Source: CAVSUR01 sp963731285
GTDB lineage: Bacteria; Actinomycetota; Actinomycetes; Streptosporangiales; Streptosporangiaceae
Direction of reading: 5' to 3'
NCBI GenBank assembly: GCA_963731285.1
Contig: CAVSUR010000001.1
Location: 310,001 to 374,000, forward strand
DNA: 64,000 nucleotides
The notes under the pieces: generated by a model
What the model was told of the DNA's origin: nothing
What the model saw: the letters and a program-made list of their open reading frames with translations, nothing else
The model's database searches: none
Shown here: positions 57,392 to 64,000 of the stretch, piece after piece
Numbering within the stretch: position 1 is the stretch's first letter
How the letters are laid out: each line of letters opens with the position of its first letter
Program-made: the position numbers and the translations under genes

Positions 57392-57640
57392 CTACTGGCC
57401 TGACGATGACGGCGGCTCGTCATCCAGCTCGTGCACGGCGCCGCCTGCGCCATCGACGCCTGAGTCCTGCTCGTCCTGCTCAGCCCCAGCCTGCCCGGGC
57501 TGGTCGTGGCTGCTGGCCGGGAAGGGCTCATCGCGCAGCTGGTTGGCCTCGGCCTGGTACTGGGTCTCGGTCCGCTGGCGGGCCTTGCGGCCTGCCGCCG
57601 CCTGCTGGTCGTGCTCTGGGCTGTCGGCCTGCCCGCTCAT
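57392..57640 (-). CDS. Small acidic hydrophilic protein
   Basis: 82 residues, rich in Gln, Glu, Asp, Ala and Ser, with no hydrophobic segment and no Cys. A strong ACAGGAGGGG 2 nt-spaced from the ATG supports it as real. It looks intrinsically disordered and hydrophilin-like, similar in composition to stress-induced proteins, but no family is recognised. Confidence 0.65.
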   Translation of the reverse strand: MSGQADSPEHDQQAAAGRKARQRTETQYQAEANQLRDEPFPASSHDQPGQAGAEQDEQDSGVDGAGGAVHELDDEPPSSSGQ

Positions 57641-57724
57641 AACCCCTCCTGTGTGCGGTAGCTGCTGGATGGCTGCCCGATTCGAGGTGCAGCCGTCGGT
57701 TCTTACCCTGCGCGGGCCCGGAGA

Positions 57725-58234
57725 TCACATCGGCTTGGCATCAGTTGCGTCGAGGTGCCTGCGCGCCAGGGGGAACGCGAACCACAGCCCGGCGAACAGG
57801 CACAGCACGAAAATCGTGCTCAGCACCGCGGGCAGGCCGTGCGCGACAAAGCTGACGACCAGCAGGACAGAGGCGGAGATGGCCAGGCCGACCACGGCCA
57901 GGCCCAGGATCGCCAGCACATTCGCCGCCCGGATCAGATGCTCCTTCTGCTGCTGCCGGAATACCAGCCGGTGATAGGCCACCGGCGCGAGCAGCAGCGC
58001 CGTCGCGATCGCCGCGAGCAGCAGGGCCAGCAGGAACAGCTGGCGCTGGCCGTGACTCAGATGCTTGAAGCCGTTGCTGAACGGCAGCGCGAGCAGGAAC
58101 CCGAAGAGCACCTGCACACCCAGGCCGGCCACCCGCAGCTCCTGCAGCAGCTCGGCCAGGTTCCTGTCGTCTCGCTGCGCCACGCTCTCGGCACGCGGAC
58201 CGGGTGCGGGCCCTTCCTCGCGGCCAGAGCTCAC
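57725..58234 (-). CDS. DUF6328 family membrane protein
   Basis: 169 residues from a GTG with GGGAAGG upstream. A charged N terminus (about 1-35) containing RNLAELLQELRVAGLGVQVLFGFLLALPF is the family signature. Four membrane segments follow at about 38-58, 68-88, 105-125 and 132-155. The protein family is common in actinobacterial stress clusters; function unknown. Its upstream region holds a 21-bp direct repeat. Confidence 0.85.
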   Translation of the reverse strand: MSSGREEGPAPGPRAESVAQRDDRNLAELLQELRVAGLGVQVLFGFLLALPFSNGFKHLSHGQRQLFLLALLLAAIATALLLAPVAYHRLVFRQQQKEHLIRAANVLAILGLAVVGLAISASVLLVVSFVAHGLPAVLSTIFVLCLFAGLWFAFPLARRHLDATDAKPM

Positions 58235-58284
58235 GGCCGCCCACCTTCCCGGCCAGCAGCCTTCCGCCAGGCCCGCCGCCTCCG

Positions 58285-58327
58285 GCCGAGCCAGTAACTA
58301 ATGATGCCGAGCCAGTAAAATAATGAT
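58285..58327. repeat. Direct repeat of 21-22 bp in an AT-rich patch
   Basis: GCCGAGCCAGTAACTAATGAT (58285-58305) is followed at once by a copy with two changes (58306-58327). The patch is markedly AT-rich for this window and lies 51 bp upstream of the DUF6328 start, in the 241-bp divergent region with the enolase-family gene. Could be regulator half-sites or a recent duplication. Confidence 0.65.
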
Positions 58328-58475
58328 CTTGCCGCTACCCGGGCGGGGAACGGCGAAACGCCGGGCCAGGGCGCGTGGAGTTTTGGAATGACACCGGCGA
58401 GGTACAGACTAGGCACGCAGGCATTCCGGTGCCCTGTTACCGCACCGGGAAGCGGCGGACGGAAGGGGCGGTCAC

Positions 58476-59594
58476 GTGCACGGCACGGATTCAAGCCAGC
58501 CTGCCATCGCCGACCTCGCCGCGGCAGTCTTTGTCATTCCCACCGATGCGCCCGAGGCCGACGGAACCCTGGCCTGGTCGCAGACGACGATGGTCACCGT
58601 GACCGCGCGGGCAGCCGGTGAGCAAGGACTGGGCTGGAGCTATGCGGCTCCCGCGGCCGCATCGGTGATCTCGGGCATGCTGGCGCCAGCCGTCGCCGGG
58701 CGCAGTGCGATGGACGTGCCGGGCGCGAACGAAGCGATGGCCCGGGCGGTGCGCAATGTCGGCCGGCCCGGCATCGCCGCCACCGCTATCTCCGCTGCGG
58801 ACATCGCGCTGTGGGACCTGAAAGCCCGGCTGCTCGGAGTGTCCGTGCCGTCGCTGCTCGGGCAGGCGCGCGAGCACGTGCCGGTCTACGGCAGCGGCGG
58901 CTTCACCAGCTATAGCGAGCACCAGACCCGCGAGCAGCTGACCGGCTGGGTCAAGCGGGACGAGATCCCGCGCGTGAAGATCAAGATCGGCGAGTCGTGG
59001 GGCGGCAACGAGCGCCGCGATATCGCCCGGGCCACGCTGGCCCGTGAGGTTATCGGGCCGCAGACCGAGTTGTTTGTGGACGCCAACGGCGGATACCAGG
59101 CCGGCCAGGCGGTCCGAGTCGCGCGCGAGCTTGACAAGCTGGGCGTGACCTGGTTCGAGGAGCCGGTGTCCAGCCAGGACCTGCCCGGGCTGGCCGCGGT
59201 CCGGCGGCAGATCAGGCCGGATGTGGCAGCGGGCGAGTACAGCTGGTCGCTGGCCGACTCGGCCCGCCTGATCGAGGCGGGGGCGGTGGACTGCCTGCAG
59301 CTGGACGTCACCCGGTGCGGCGGGATCACCGACTTCCTGCGCGGCGCGGCGCTAGCGGCAGCGCACAGCATGCAGATCTCCGGCCACTGCGCGCCCAGCC
59401 TGCACGCGCAGGTGGGGGCGGCGGTACCGAACCTGCGCCATGTCGAGTACTTTCACGACCACCAGCGCATCGAGGGGATGCTGTTCGACGGCGTCCTCGA
59501 CCCGCACGGCGGTCTGCTCACCCCGGATCCCAGCCGTCCGGGTCTAGGCCTGCAGCTGCGCACGGCCGACGCAGCGCAGTACCGAAAGGCCTGA
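58476..59594 (+). CDS. Enolase-superfamily (mandelate racemase/muconate cycloisomerase-like) enzyme
   Basis: 372 residues, GTG start. Capping domain (about 1-110), then the barrel: IKIGES with the KxK base (about 167-169), metal ligands Asp in FVDANGGY (about 201), Glu in FEEPVSS (about 227) and Glu in AAGEYSWS (about 251), and His in SGHCAPSLHAQ (about 305) as the opposite-face base. The KxK/His pairing fits mandelate-racemase-type acid sugar dehydratases. Substrate unknown. Divergent from DUF6328. Confidence 0.87.
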   Translation: MHGTDSSQPAIADLAAAVFVIPTDAPEADGTLAWSQTTMVTVTARAAGEQGLGWSYAAPAAASVISGMLAPAVAGRSAMDVPGANEAMARAVRNVGRPGIAATAISAADIALWDLKARLLGVSVPSLLGQAREHVPVYGSGGFTSYSEHQTREQLTGWVKRDEIPRVKIKIGESWGGNERRDIARATLAREVIGPQTELFVDANGGYQAGQAVRVARELDKLGVTWFEEPVSSQDLPGLAAVRRQIRPDVAAGEYSWSLADSARLIEAGAVDCLQLDVTRCGGITDFLRGAALAAAHSMQISGHCAPSLHAQVGAAVPNLRHVEYFHDHQRIEGMLFDGVLDPHGGLLTPDPSRPGLGLQLRTADAAQYRKA

Positions 59595-59633
59595 GGGCGC
59601 CATCCGGCGCCTCGCACCCCCCGGAGGAAACAG

Positions 59634-60072
59634 ATGAAGATGGCGACCAGCCTGACCTTACTGGCCGTCGGCGCGATCCTCGCCTTCGCCGTCACGAGCC
59701 ATCCCGGTTTCCTGAATCTCCAGGTCACCGGGCTGGTGATCATGGCCACCGGGGTCGGCCGGCCTGCTGCTGCCGCGCGGCAAGTTCGGCTGGCTGCGAC
59801 GCCGGGTAGTGGTGCGCAGGGGCCGTTCGGTAGTGGGCCATGTGGACGAGGAGCGCTACCCCTCCTACGTCATGCTCAACCCCGCGGCGCTGGACGCCGT
59901 CCAGCCGCAGCCTGCCGGCCTCGCGTCCGATGAACTCGACGAAGTCGACCAGGGCGGCCCGGCGGACGCCCCGCCGGGGGACGGGGAGGAGATCCCTGAG
60001 TGGCAGATCCGCCCCCGGGACGCCAGGAGCCCGCACGGCTCAGAGATGGTGGCGGACGTATACGAGGAGTAG
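59634..60072 (+). CDS. Hypothetical membrane protein, DUF6458-like N terminus (one frameshift)
   Basis: An N-terminal membrane hairpin (LTLLAVGAILAFAVTS then LQVTGLVIMATG), like the DUF6458 family, then after a frame break near 59753 GLLLPRGKFGWLRRR and a hydrophilic C-terminal part (VVGHVDEERYPSYVMLNP...VADVYEE). ATG with GGAGGAAAC upstream. Restored length is about 145 residues. Function unknown; it sits between the enolase-family gene and the sigma factor on the same strand. Confidence 0.7.
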
Positions 60073-60101
60073 CGCGGCCCGTGCCGTATTGCCCTCCGTG
60101 C

Positions 60102-61001
60102 ATGACTAGGCCGCAGCCGGGTAGCCCGGGTCTCGTGTCAGACCAGGCGATCATGGCTCCCGGCGAAGCCCTGGGCCCGCCGGGCCGGCGGGCCCAGGGC
60201 TTCGCGGCCGCGCTCACGCACCGCCGCCAGCTGTATTCGGCCGCCTCGCGGCTGACCCGCAATCACGCGGACGCGGAGGACCTGGTCCAGGAGACCTACA
60301 CCAAGGCCTACGCGTCGTTTCACCAGTTCCGCGAGGGTACTAACCTGCGCGCCTGGCTGAACCGGATCCTGACCAATACGTTCATCAACAGCTACCGGCG
60401 GCGTCAGCGCGAACCCCAGGTCAGTACGGGATTCGAGGACTGGCAGCTGGCCGCGGAGCGGATGCCGCCGGGCGCCGAGCCCCGGTCGGCTGAGGAGATC
60501 GTGCTCGGGCGCATGCCCGGCACGCGGATCACAGCCGCGCTGCAGGCGCTGCCCGGGGACTTCCGGCTGGCGGTGTACCTCGCCGATATCGAGGGCTACG
60601 GCTACCGGGAGATCGCCGCCATCATGGACTGCCCGGTCGGTACGGTGATGTCCCGGCTGCATCGCGGCCGAGGCCGGCTGCGGGCGCTGCTGGCCGGTGA
60701 CGGGCCCGGCCCGTCAGGACAGGAACGGAGCGTAACCAGCATGCCCAGGGCACAGATCAAGGACGAGAAGCTCTACCAGAAGAAGCTGCGGGATGAGGGC
60801 AGCAGCAAGGGAGAGCCGGCCCGTGTCGCCAATGCGGCGGCGGGCAGTTCGCGGAAGAAAGCCGGTAGCCGCGGCGGTAAGAGCCCGTCCTGCCAGGCCT
60901 GGTCCAAGGACGAGCTGCTCCGGCGGGCTCGCGAGATCGGCATCAAGGGCCGGCCATCCATGACGAAGGCGCAGCTCGTCAGCGCGCTGCGCAACCACTG
61001 A
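60102..61001 (+). CDS. SigR-like ECF sigma factor fused to a Rho-N-like (DUF7218) domain
   Basis: 299 residues from the ATG at 60102. Sigma region 2: NHADAEDLVQETYTKAYASFHQF, NLRAWLNRILTNTFINSYRRRQREP; region 4: YREIAAIMDCPVGTVMSRLHRGRGRLRALL. Both match the SigR/SigH (ECF12) class that controls thiol-oxidative stress genes. From M214 an additional domain begins: MPRAQIKDEKLYQKKLRDEGSSK, ARVANAAAGSSRKKAGSRGGKS and a final Rho-N-type helix (WSKDELLRRAREIGI) ending SALRNH. This second part is normally a separate 85-residue protein. No RsrA-type anti-sigma gene follows. An indel near 60700 would give a TGA and separate the two genes, so the fusion needs checking. Confidence 0.85.
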   Translation: MTRPQPGSPGLVSDQAIMAPGEALGPPGRRAQGFAAALTHRRQLYSAASRLTRNHADAEDLVQETYTKAYASFHQFREGTNLRAWLNRILTNTFINSYRRRQREPQVSTGFEDWQLAAERMPPGAEPRSAEEIVLGRMPGTRITAALQALPGDFRLAVYLADIEGYGYREIAAIMDCPVGTVMSRLHRGRGRLRALLAGDGPGPSGQERSVTSMPRAQIKDEKLYQKKLRDEGSSKGEPARVANAAAGSSRKKAGSRGGKSPSCQAWSKDELLRRAREIGIKGRPSMTKAQLVSALRNH

Positions 61002-61163
61002 CCCCGCTCCAGCGGCTGACCGGCTGCGGACAGGCCGCCTGCCGCGGGGCGCGCCGCGGCCGCGCACCGGAAATCTGTCATCGGCGGGCCGCCTCGTCCC
61101 CGGGCGCGGGCTGCTCCGGCGGCTTCTCCGGAGACGTCCAGATGACCAGGAAGCAGGCCTGCC

Positions 61164-62942
61164 GTGCCGAACGATACTGACCGGTGGACGCAGCAGTTCC
61201 CGCTGTACGTGCTGCGCGAGTACGCGCTGATCGCGGACGGCGAGCGGGGCGCGCTGATCGGCCCGCGCGGCGACCTGGTGTGGATGTGCGCCCCGCAGTG
61301 GCACTCCGGAGCGGTCTTCGCCACGCTGATCGGCGGCGAAGGACGGTATGCGATCACGCCGCAGGACAGTTTCGTCTGGGGCGGCTACTACGAAGAAGGC
61401 ACTCTGATCTGGCGCAGCCGCTGGATTACCAGGGACGGCATCGTCGAGTGCCGGGAAGCGCTCGCGGTCCCCGCCACGCCGCGGCGGCTGACGGTGATCC
61501 GGCAGGTCATCGCCGCCGGAGGCGACGCGCATGTCCGGGTGATCCTGGATCCGCGGGCCGAGTTCGGCCGGCACCGACTGCGGGCGGTGCGCCAGGACGG
61601 CGCCACCTGGACCGGCCGGACCGGTGATCTGCACTTGCGCTGGTCGGGGGACGTGGAAACGGCTCGGGCGCGGCGGCACGGGCAGGCATCGTGGCTGGAA
61701 ATGGAGCTGACCATCCCGGCCGGGGAAGCGCGTGACCTGGTTTTCGAACTGTCCGCCGAGCCGCTGCGCGAGGCGCCGGACCGCCACCGGCTCTGGAACG
61801 TGACCGAGGCGCGGTGGGCCGAAATGGTGCCGGTCCGGCACGGGGTGCTGGCCGGCCGCGACGCGCTGCTGGCCCAGGTGGTGCTGCGGGGGATGACCAG
61901 CTCGAGCGGGGGCATGGTGGCGGCTGCTACGACCAGCCTGCCCGAGCGGGCCGAACAGGGCCGCAACTACGACTACCGCTACGCCTGGATCAGGGACCAG
62001 TGCTACGCCGGCCAGGCGGCGGCGGCGGCCGGGACCGATGAGCTGCTGGACGACGCGGTCCGGTTCGTGTCGCAGCGGCTGCTCGCCGACGGCCCCAAGA
62101 TGGCACCGGCCTATACCGTCGACGGCCGGCCCGTTCCCGATCAGCATGATCTCAAGCTGCCCGGCTACCCCGGCGGCTTCGACCTGGTGGGTAACTGGGT
62201 AAACAAGCAGTTTCAGCTGGACGCCTTCGGCGAGGCGCTGCAGGTGCTGGCCGCCGCGGCCCGTTGCGGCCGGCTGGACTCCTCCGGCTGGCAGGCGGCC
62301 CAGATCGCCGCCGACGCGATCGGGCAGCGGTGGACCGAGCCCGATGCCGGGATCTGGGAGATCGGCAACGAGCCGTGGACGCACAGCCGGCTGACCTGCG
62401 TAGCCGGCCTGCGCGCGATCGCCAGCAGCCGGCCCGCCCAGCCACGGTCCGCGCAGTGGTCGGCCCTCGCCGATGTGATCCTGGCCGACACCTCAGCGCA
62501 CGCTGTGCACCCGACCGGCCGCTGGCAGCGCTCGCCAGCCGATCCCGGACTGGACGCGGCGCTGCTGCTGCCGCCGGTGCGGGGCGCGCTGCCCGCCGAC
62601 GACCCGCGCACGATCCAGACCCTGCGCGCGTACCAGGCTGAGCTGACCCAGGACGGATACGCCTACCGGTTCCGGCACGATGAGCGGCCGCTCGGTGATG
62701 CCGAGGGCGCTTTCCTGCTGTGCGGCTTCATCATGGCCCTGGCGCAGCACCAGCAGGGCGAAGAGCTCGAGGCCAGCCGGTGGTTCGAGCGCAGCCGGGC
62801 CGCCTGCGGGTCACCCGGCCTGTATGCCGAGGAGTTCGATGTGACCGAGCGCCAGCTGCGGGGCAACTTGCCGCAGGCCTTCGTGCACGCGCTGATGCTC
62901 GAATGCGCCGCCCGGCTGGCCGGGTCCTGGAAAGCAATCTGA
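61164..62942 (+). CDS. Glycoside hydrolase family 15 (trehalase/glucoamylase-like)
   Basis: 592 residues, GTG start. N-terminal beta-sandwich (about 15-240), then an (alpha/alpha)6 barrel with RNYDYRYAWIRDQCYA (about 265), the general acid Glu in IWEIGNEPWTHSRL (about 397) and the general base Glu in LYAEEFDVTERQLRGNLPQAFVHA (about 555). Actinobacterial GH15 proteins of this layout are trehalases or glucoamylases. No signal peptide, so cytosolic turnover of trehalose or alpha-glucans is likely, which fits an osmotic/desiccation-stress setting. Confidence 0.88.
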   Translation: MPNDTDRWTQQFPLYVLREYALIADGERGALIGPRGDLVWMCAPQWHSGAVFATLIGGEGRYAITPQDSFVWGGYYEEGTLIWRSRWITRDGIVECREALAVPATPRRLTVIRQVIAAGGDAHVRVILDPRAEFGRHRLRAVRQDGATWTGRTGDLHLRWSGDVETARARRHGQASWLEMELTIPAGEARDLVFELSAEPLREAPDRHRLWNVTEARWAEMVPVRHGVLAGRDALLAQVVLRGMTSSSGGMVAAATTSLPERAEQGRNYDYRYAWIRDQCYAGQAAAAAGTDELLDDAVRFVSQRLLADGPKMAPAYTVDGRPVPDQHDLKLPGYPGGFDLVGNWVNKQFQLDAFGEALQVLAAAARCGRLDSSGWQAAQIAADAIGQRWTEPDAGIWEIGNEPWTHSRLTCVAGLRAIASSRPAQPRSAQWSALADVILADTSAHAVHPTGRWQRSPADPGLDAALLLPPVRGALPADDPRTIQTLRAYQAELTQDGYAYRFRHDERPLGDAEGAFLLCGFIMALAQHQQGEELEASRWFERSRAACGSPGLYAEEFDVTERQLRGNLPQAFVHALMLECAARLAGSWKAI

Positions 62943-63002
62943 CGACCGGGCCGCAGCCTGCTGGCTCGCGGCCAGCCGATCACCCAAGGAGGAAGCAGTC
63001 CC

Positions 63003-64000
63003 ATGCCGCAGACAGTGGTCATTACCGGTGCCAGCGCCGGCATCGGGCGGGCAACCGCCCGGCTGTTCGGAGAGCGGGGCGCCAACGTCGCGCTGATCGC
63101 CCGCGGCCGCAGCGGCCTGGACGGCGCCGTGCGCGACGTCGAGGAGGCCGGCGGTAAGGCGCTCGCGCTGCCGGCCGACGTGGCCGATTACGCGCAGGTG
63201 CTCCAGGCCGCCGGGCAGGCCGAAGAATTCTTCGGCCCGGTCGACGTCTGGATCAACGTTGCCTTTACGTCGGTGTTCGCGCCGTTCGCCGAGATCACAC
63301 CGGAGGAGTTCCGGCGCGTGACCGAGGTCGCCTACCTGGGCTATGTGCACGGCACGATGGCCGCGCTGGCCCGGATGCGGCCGCGCGGCTACGGCACAAT
63401 CGTTCAGGTCGGCTCCGCGCTGGGCGCGCGGTCCATCCCGCTGCAGTCGGCTTATTGCGGCGCCAAGCACGCCATCAACGGCTTCACCTCGTCGCTGCGC
63501 TGCGAGCTGCTGCACGAGCACTCGGGCGTGCACGTCACGATCGCGCAGATGCCCGCAGTGAACACGCCGCAGTTCTCCTGGGTGCGCTCCAGGCTGCCGC
63601 GGCATCCCCAGCCCGTCCCGCCCATCTACGAGCCGGAGGTCGCGGCGCGCGGGGTACTGCACGCAGCCGATCACCCGGCCAGGAAGCAGTACTGGGTGGG
63701 CGCCACGACGGCCGCCACCATCACGGCGAACAAGCTCGCGCCCGCGCTGCTCGACCGGTACCTGGCCCGGACCGGTTTCGACTCGCAGCAGACCAAGGAT
63801 CCGGTGCCGGCAGACCGGCCGGACAACCTGTTCGAGCCCGCCGACGGCGACGGCGGTCACGACTTCGGGGCGCACGGCATCTTCGACAGCCGGTCGCACG
63901 CCCGCAGCGCCCAGCTGTGGCTGGACCAGCGCCCGCGGCTGCTGGCCGGCGCGGCCGCGGCCGCGCTCGCAGGCGGGGTGCTGGCCCGCAGGCTGGTCCG
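63003..64000 (+). CDS. SDR family oxidoreductase, cut by the window end
   Basis: At least 332 residues, reading past base 64000. ATG with AAGGAGGAAG upstream. Cofactor loop TGASAGIG (about 8-15), catalytic Ser in VGSALGAR (about 140), Tyr and Lys in YCGAK (about 154-158). The usual NNAG is altered to INVAF. An extension after about residue 240 leads to a hydrophobic stretch at the end (LLAGAAAAALAGGVLARRLV), perhaps a membrane anchor. Long SDRs of this type often sit near GH15 and GMC genes in stress clusters. Substrate unknown. Confidence 0.9.
   Translation, partial: MPQTVVITGASAGIGRATARLFGERGANVALIARGRSGLDGAVRDVEEAGGKALALPADVADYAQVLQAAGQAEEFFGPVDVWINVAFTSVFAPFAEITPEEFRRVTEVAYLGYVHGTMAALARMRPRGYGTIVQVGSALGARSIPLQSAYCGAKHAINGFTSSLRCELLHEHSGVHVTIAQMPAVNTPQFSWVRSRLPRHPQPVPPIYEPEVAARGVLHAADHPARKQYWVGATTAATITANKLAPALLDRYLARTGFDSQQTKDPVPADRPDNLFEPADGDGGHDFGAHGIFDSRSHARSAQLWLDQRPRLLAGAAAAALAGGVLARRLV

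Noticed and set aside
58231..58494. 87-codon minus frame over the DUF6328 upstream region
   Set aside because: Overlaps the DUF6328 start and the divergent gene; no ribosome site and no conserved feature.
41423..64000. SigR-type promoters (GGAAT-N18-GTT) before the stress genes
   Set aside because: Looked by eye upstream of the main starts and found no convincing match; a matrix scan would be needed.

Overview
The window is 64 kb of very GC-rich DNA with strong third-position GC bias. Many starts are GTG and many genes overlap by 4 nt. A WhiB-type regulator, a MshC-like cysteine ligase, an actinobacterial type of LexA box and a SigR-like ECF sigma factor point to an Actinomycetota chromosome, perhaps a soil Streptosporangiales- or Streptomyces-like organism; I cannot place it more closely. 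I see no rRNA, tRNA, CRISPR array, transposase or phage gene, and no gene-free stretch longer than 300 bases.

0-12 kb: a DedA membrane protein, a family VIII esterase/beta-lactamase-like enzyme, a TrmH-type RNA methyltransferase, a 50-residue coupled small ORF and an enoyl-CoA hydratase. Then comes a peptide-uptake operon (substrate-binding lipoprotein, DppB, DppC, DppD, DppF) read into an S9A oligopeptidase. 12-16 kb: a P1 (DmpA-like) peptidase, a histone-deacetylase-like amidohydrolase, and a small HTH gene with a Clp-N-domain gene behind a promoter covered by two palindromes. 16-21 kb: a leftward set with a secreted X-Pro-type hydrolase, an ABC ATPase and permease, a degenerate chromate transporter and an SRPBCC protein. 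21-26 kb: an amidase and the threonine genes hom-thrC-thrB. 26-34 kb: Lon protease, a Nudix hydrolase, a phospholipase-C-type phosphoesterase, MarR, an EEP-family hydrolase and a secreted unknown. 33-41 kb: uracil-DNA glycosylase, a ribokinase-like kinase, a MshC-like ligase, a 2-oxoglutarate oxygenase, an SOS-controlled DinB polymerase, and an aldehyde dehydrogenase/4-hydroxybenzoate hydroxylase pair.

41-64 kb reads like a stress-adaptation region. It holds a DUF1345-like membrane protein, WhiB, an MFS transporter, a universal stress protein and a beta-hydroxyacid dehydrogenase. A three-gene signalling operon follows (receiver-PP2C phosphatase, CHASE3/HAMP histidine kinase, single-domain receiver), then a four-gene redox operon (membrane protein, gluconate-dehydrogenase subunit-3-like, GMC oxidoreductase, ThDP-dependent pyruvate-oxidase-like). 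The rest is a dienelactone hydrolase, a zinc alcohol/formaldehyde dehydrogenase, a DUF6328 protein, an enolase-superfamily enzyme, a SigR-like sigma factor joined in frame to a Rho-N-like domain, a GH15 glucosidase/trehalase and an SDR cut by the window end.

A global caveat: about thirteen otherwise well-conserved genes are broken by one or more single-base indels, often a missing G in a short G run, with full conservation on both sides of each break. I read most of these as sequence errors and give the whole gene span. The exceptions are the chromate transporter, which also lacks part of a domain, and the histidine kinase and universal stress protein, which are too disrupted to read confidently.
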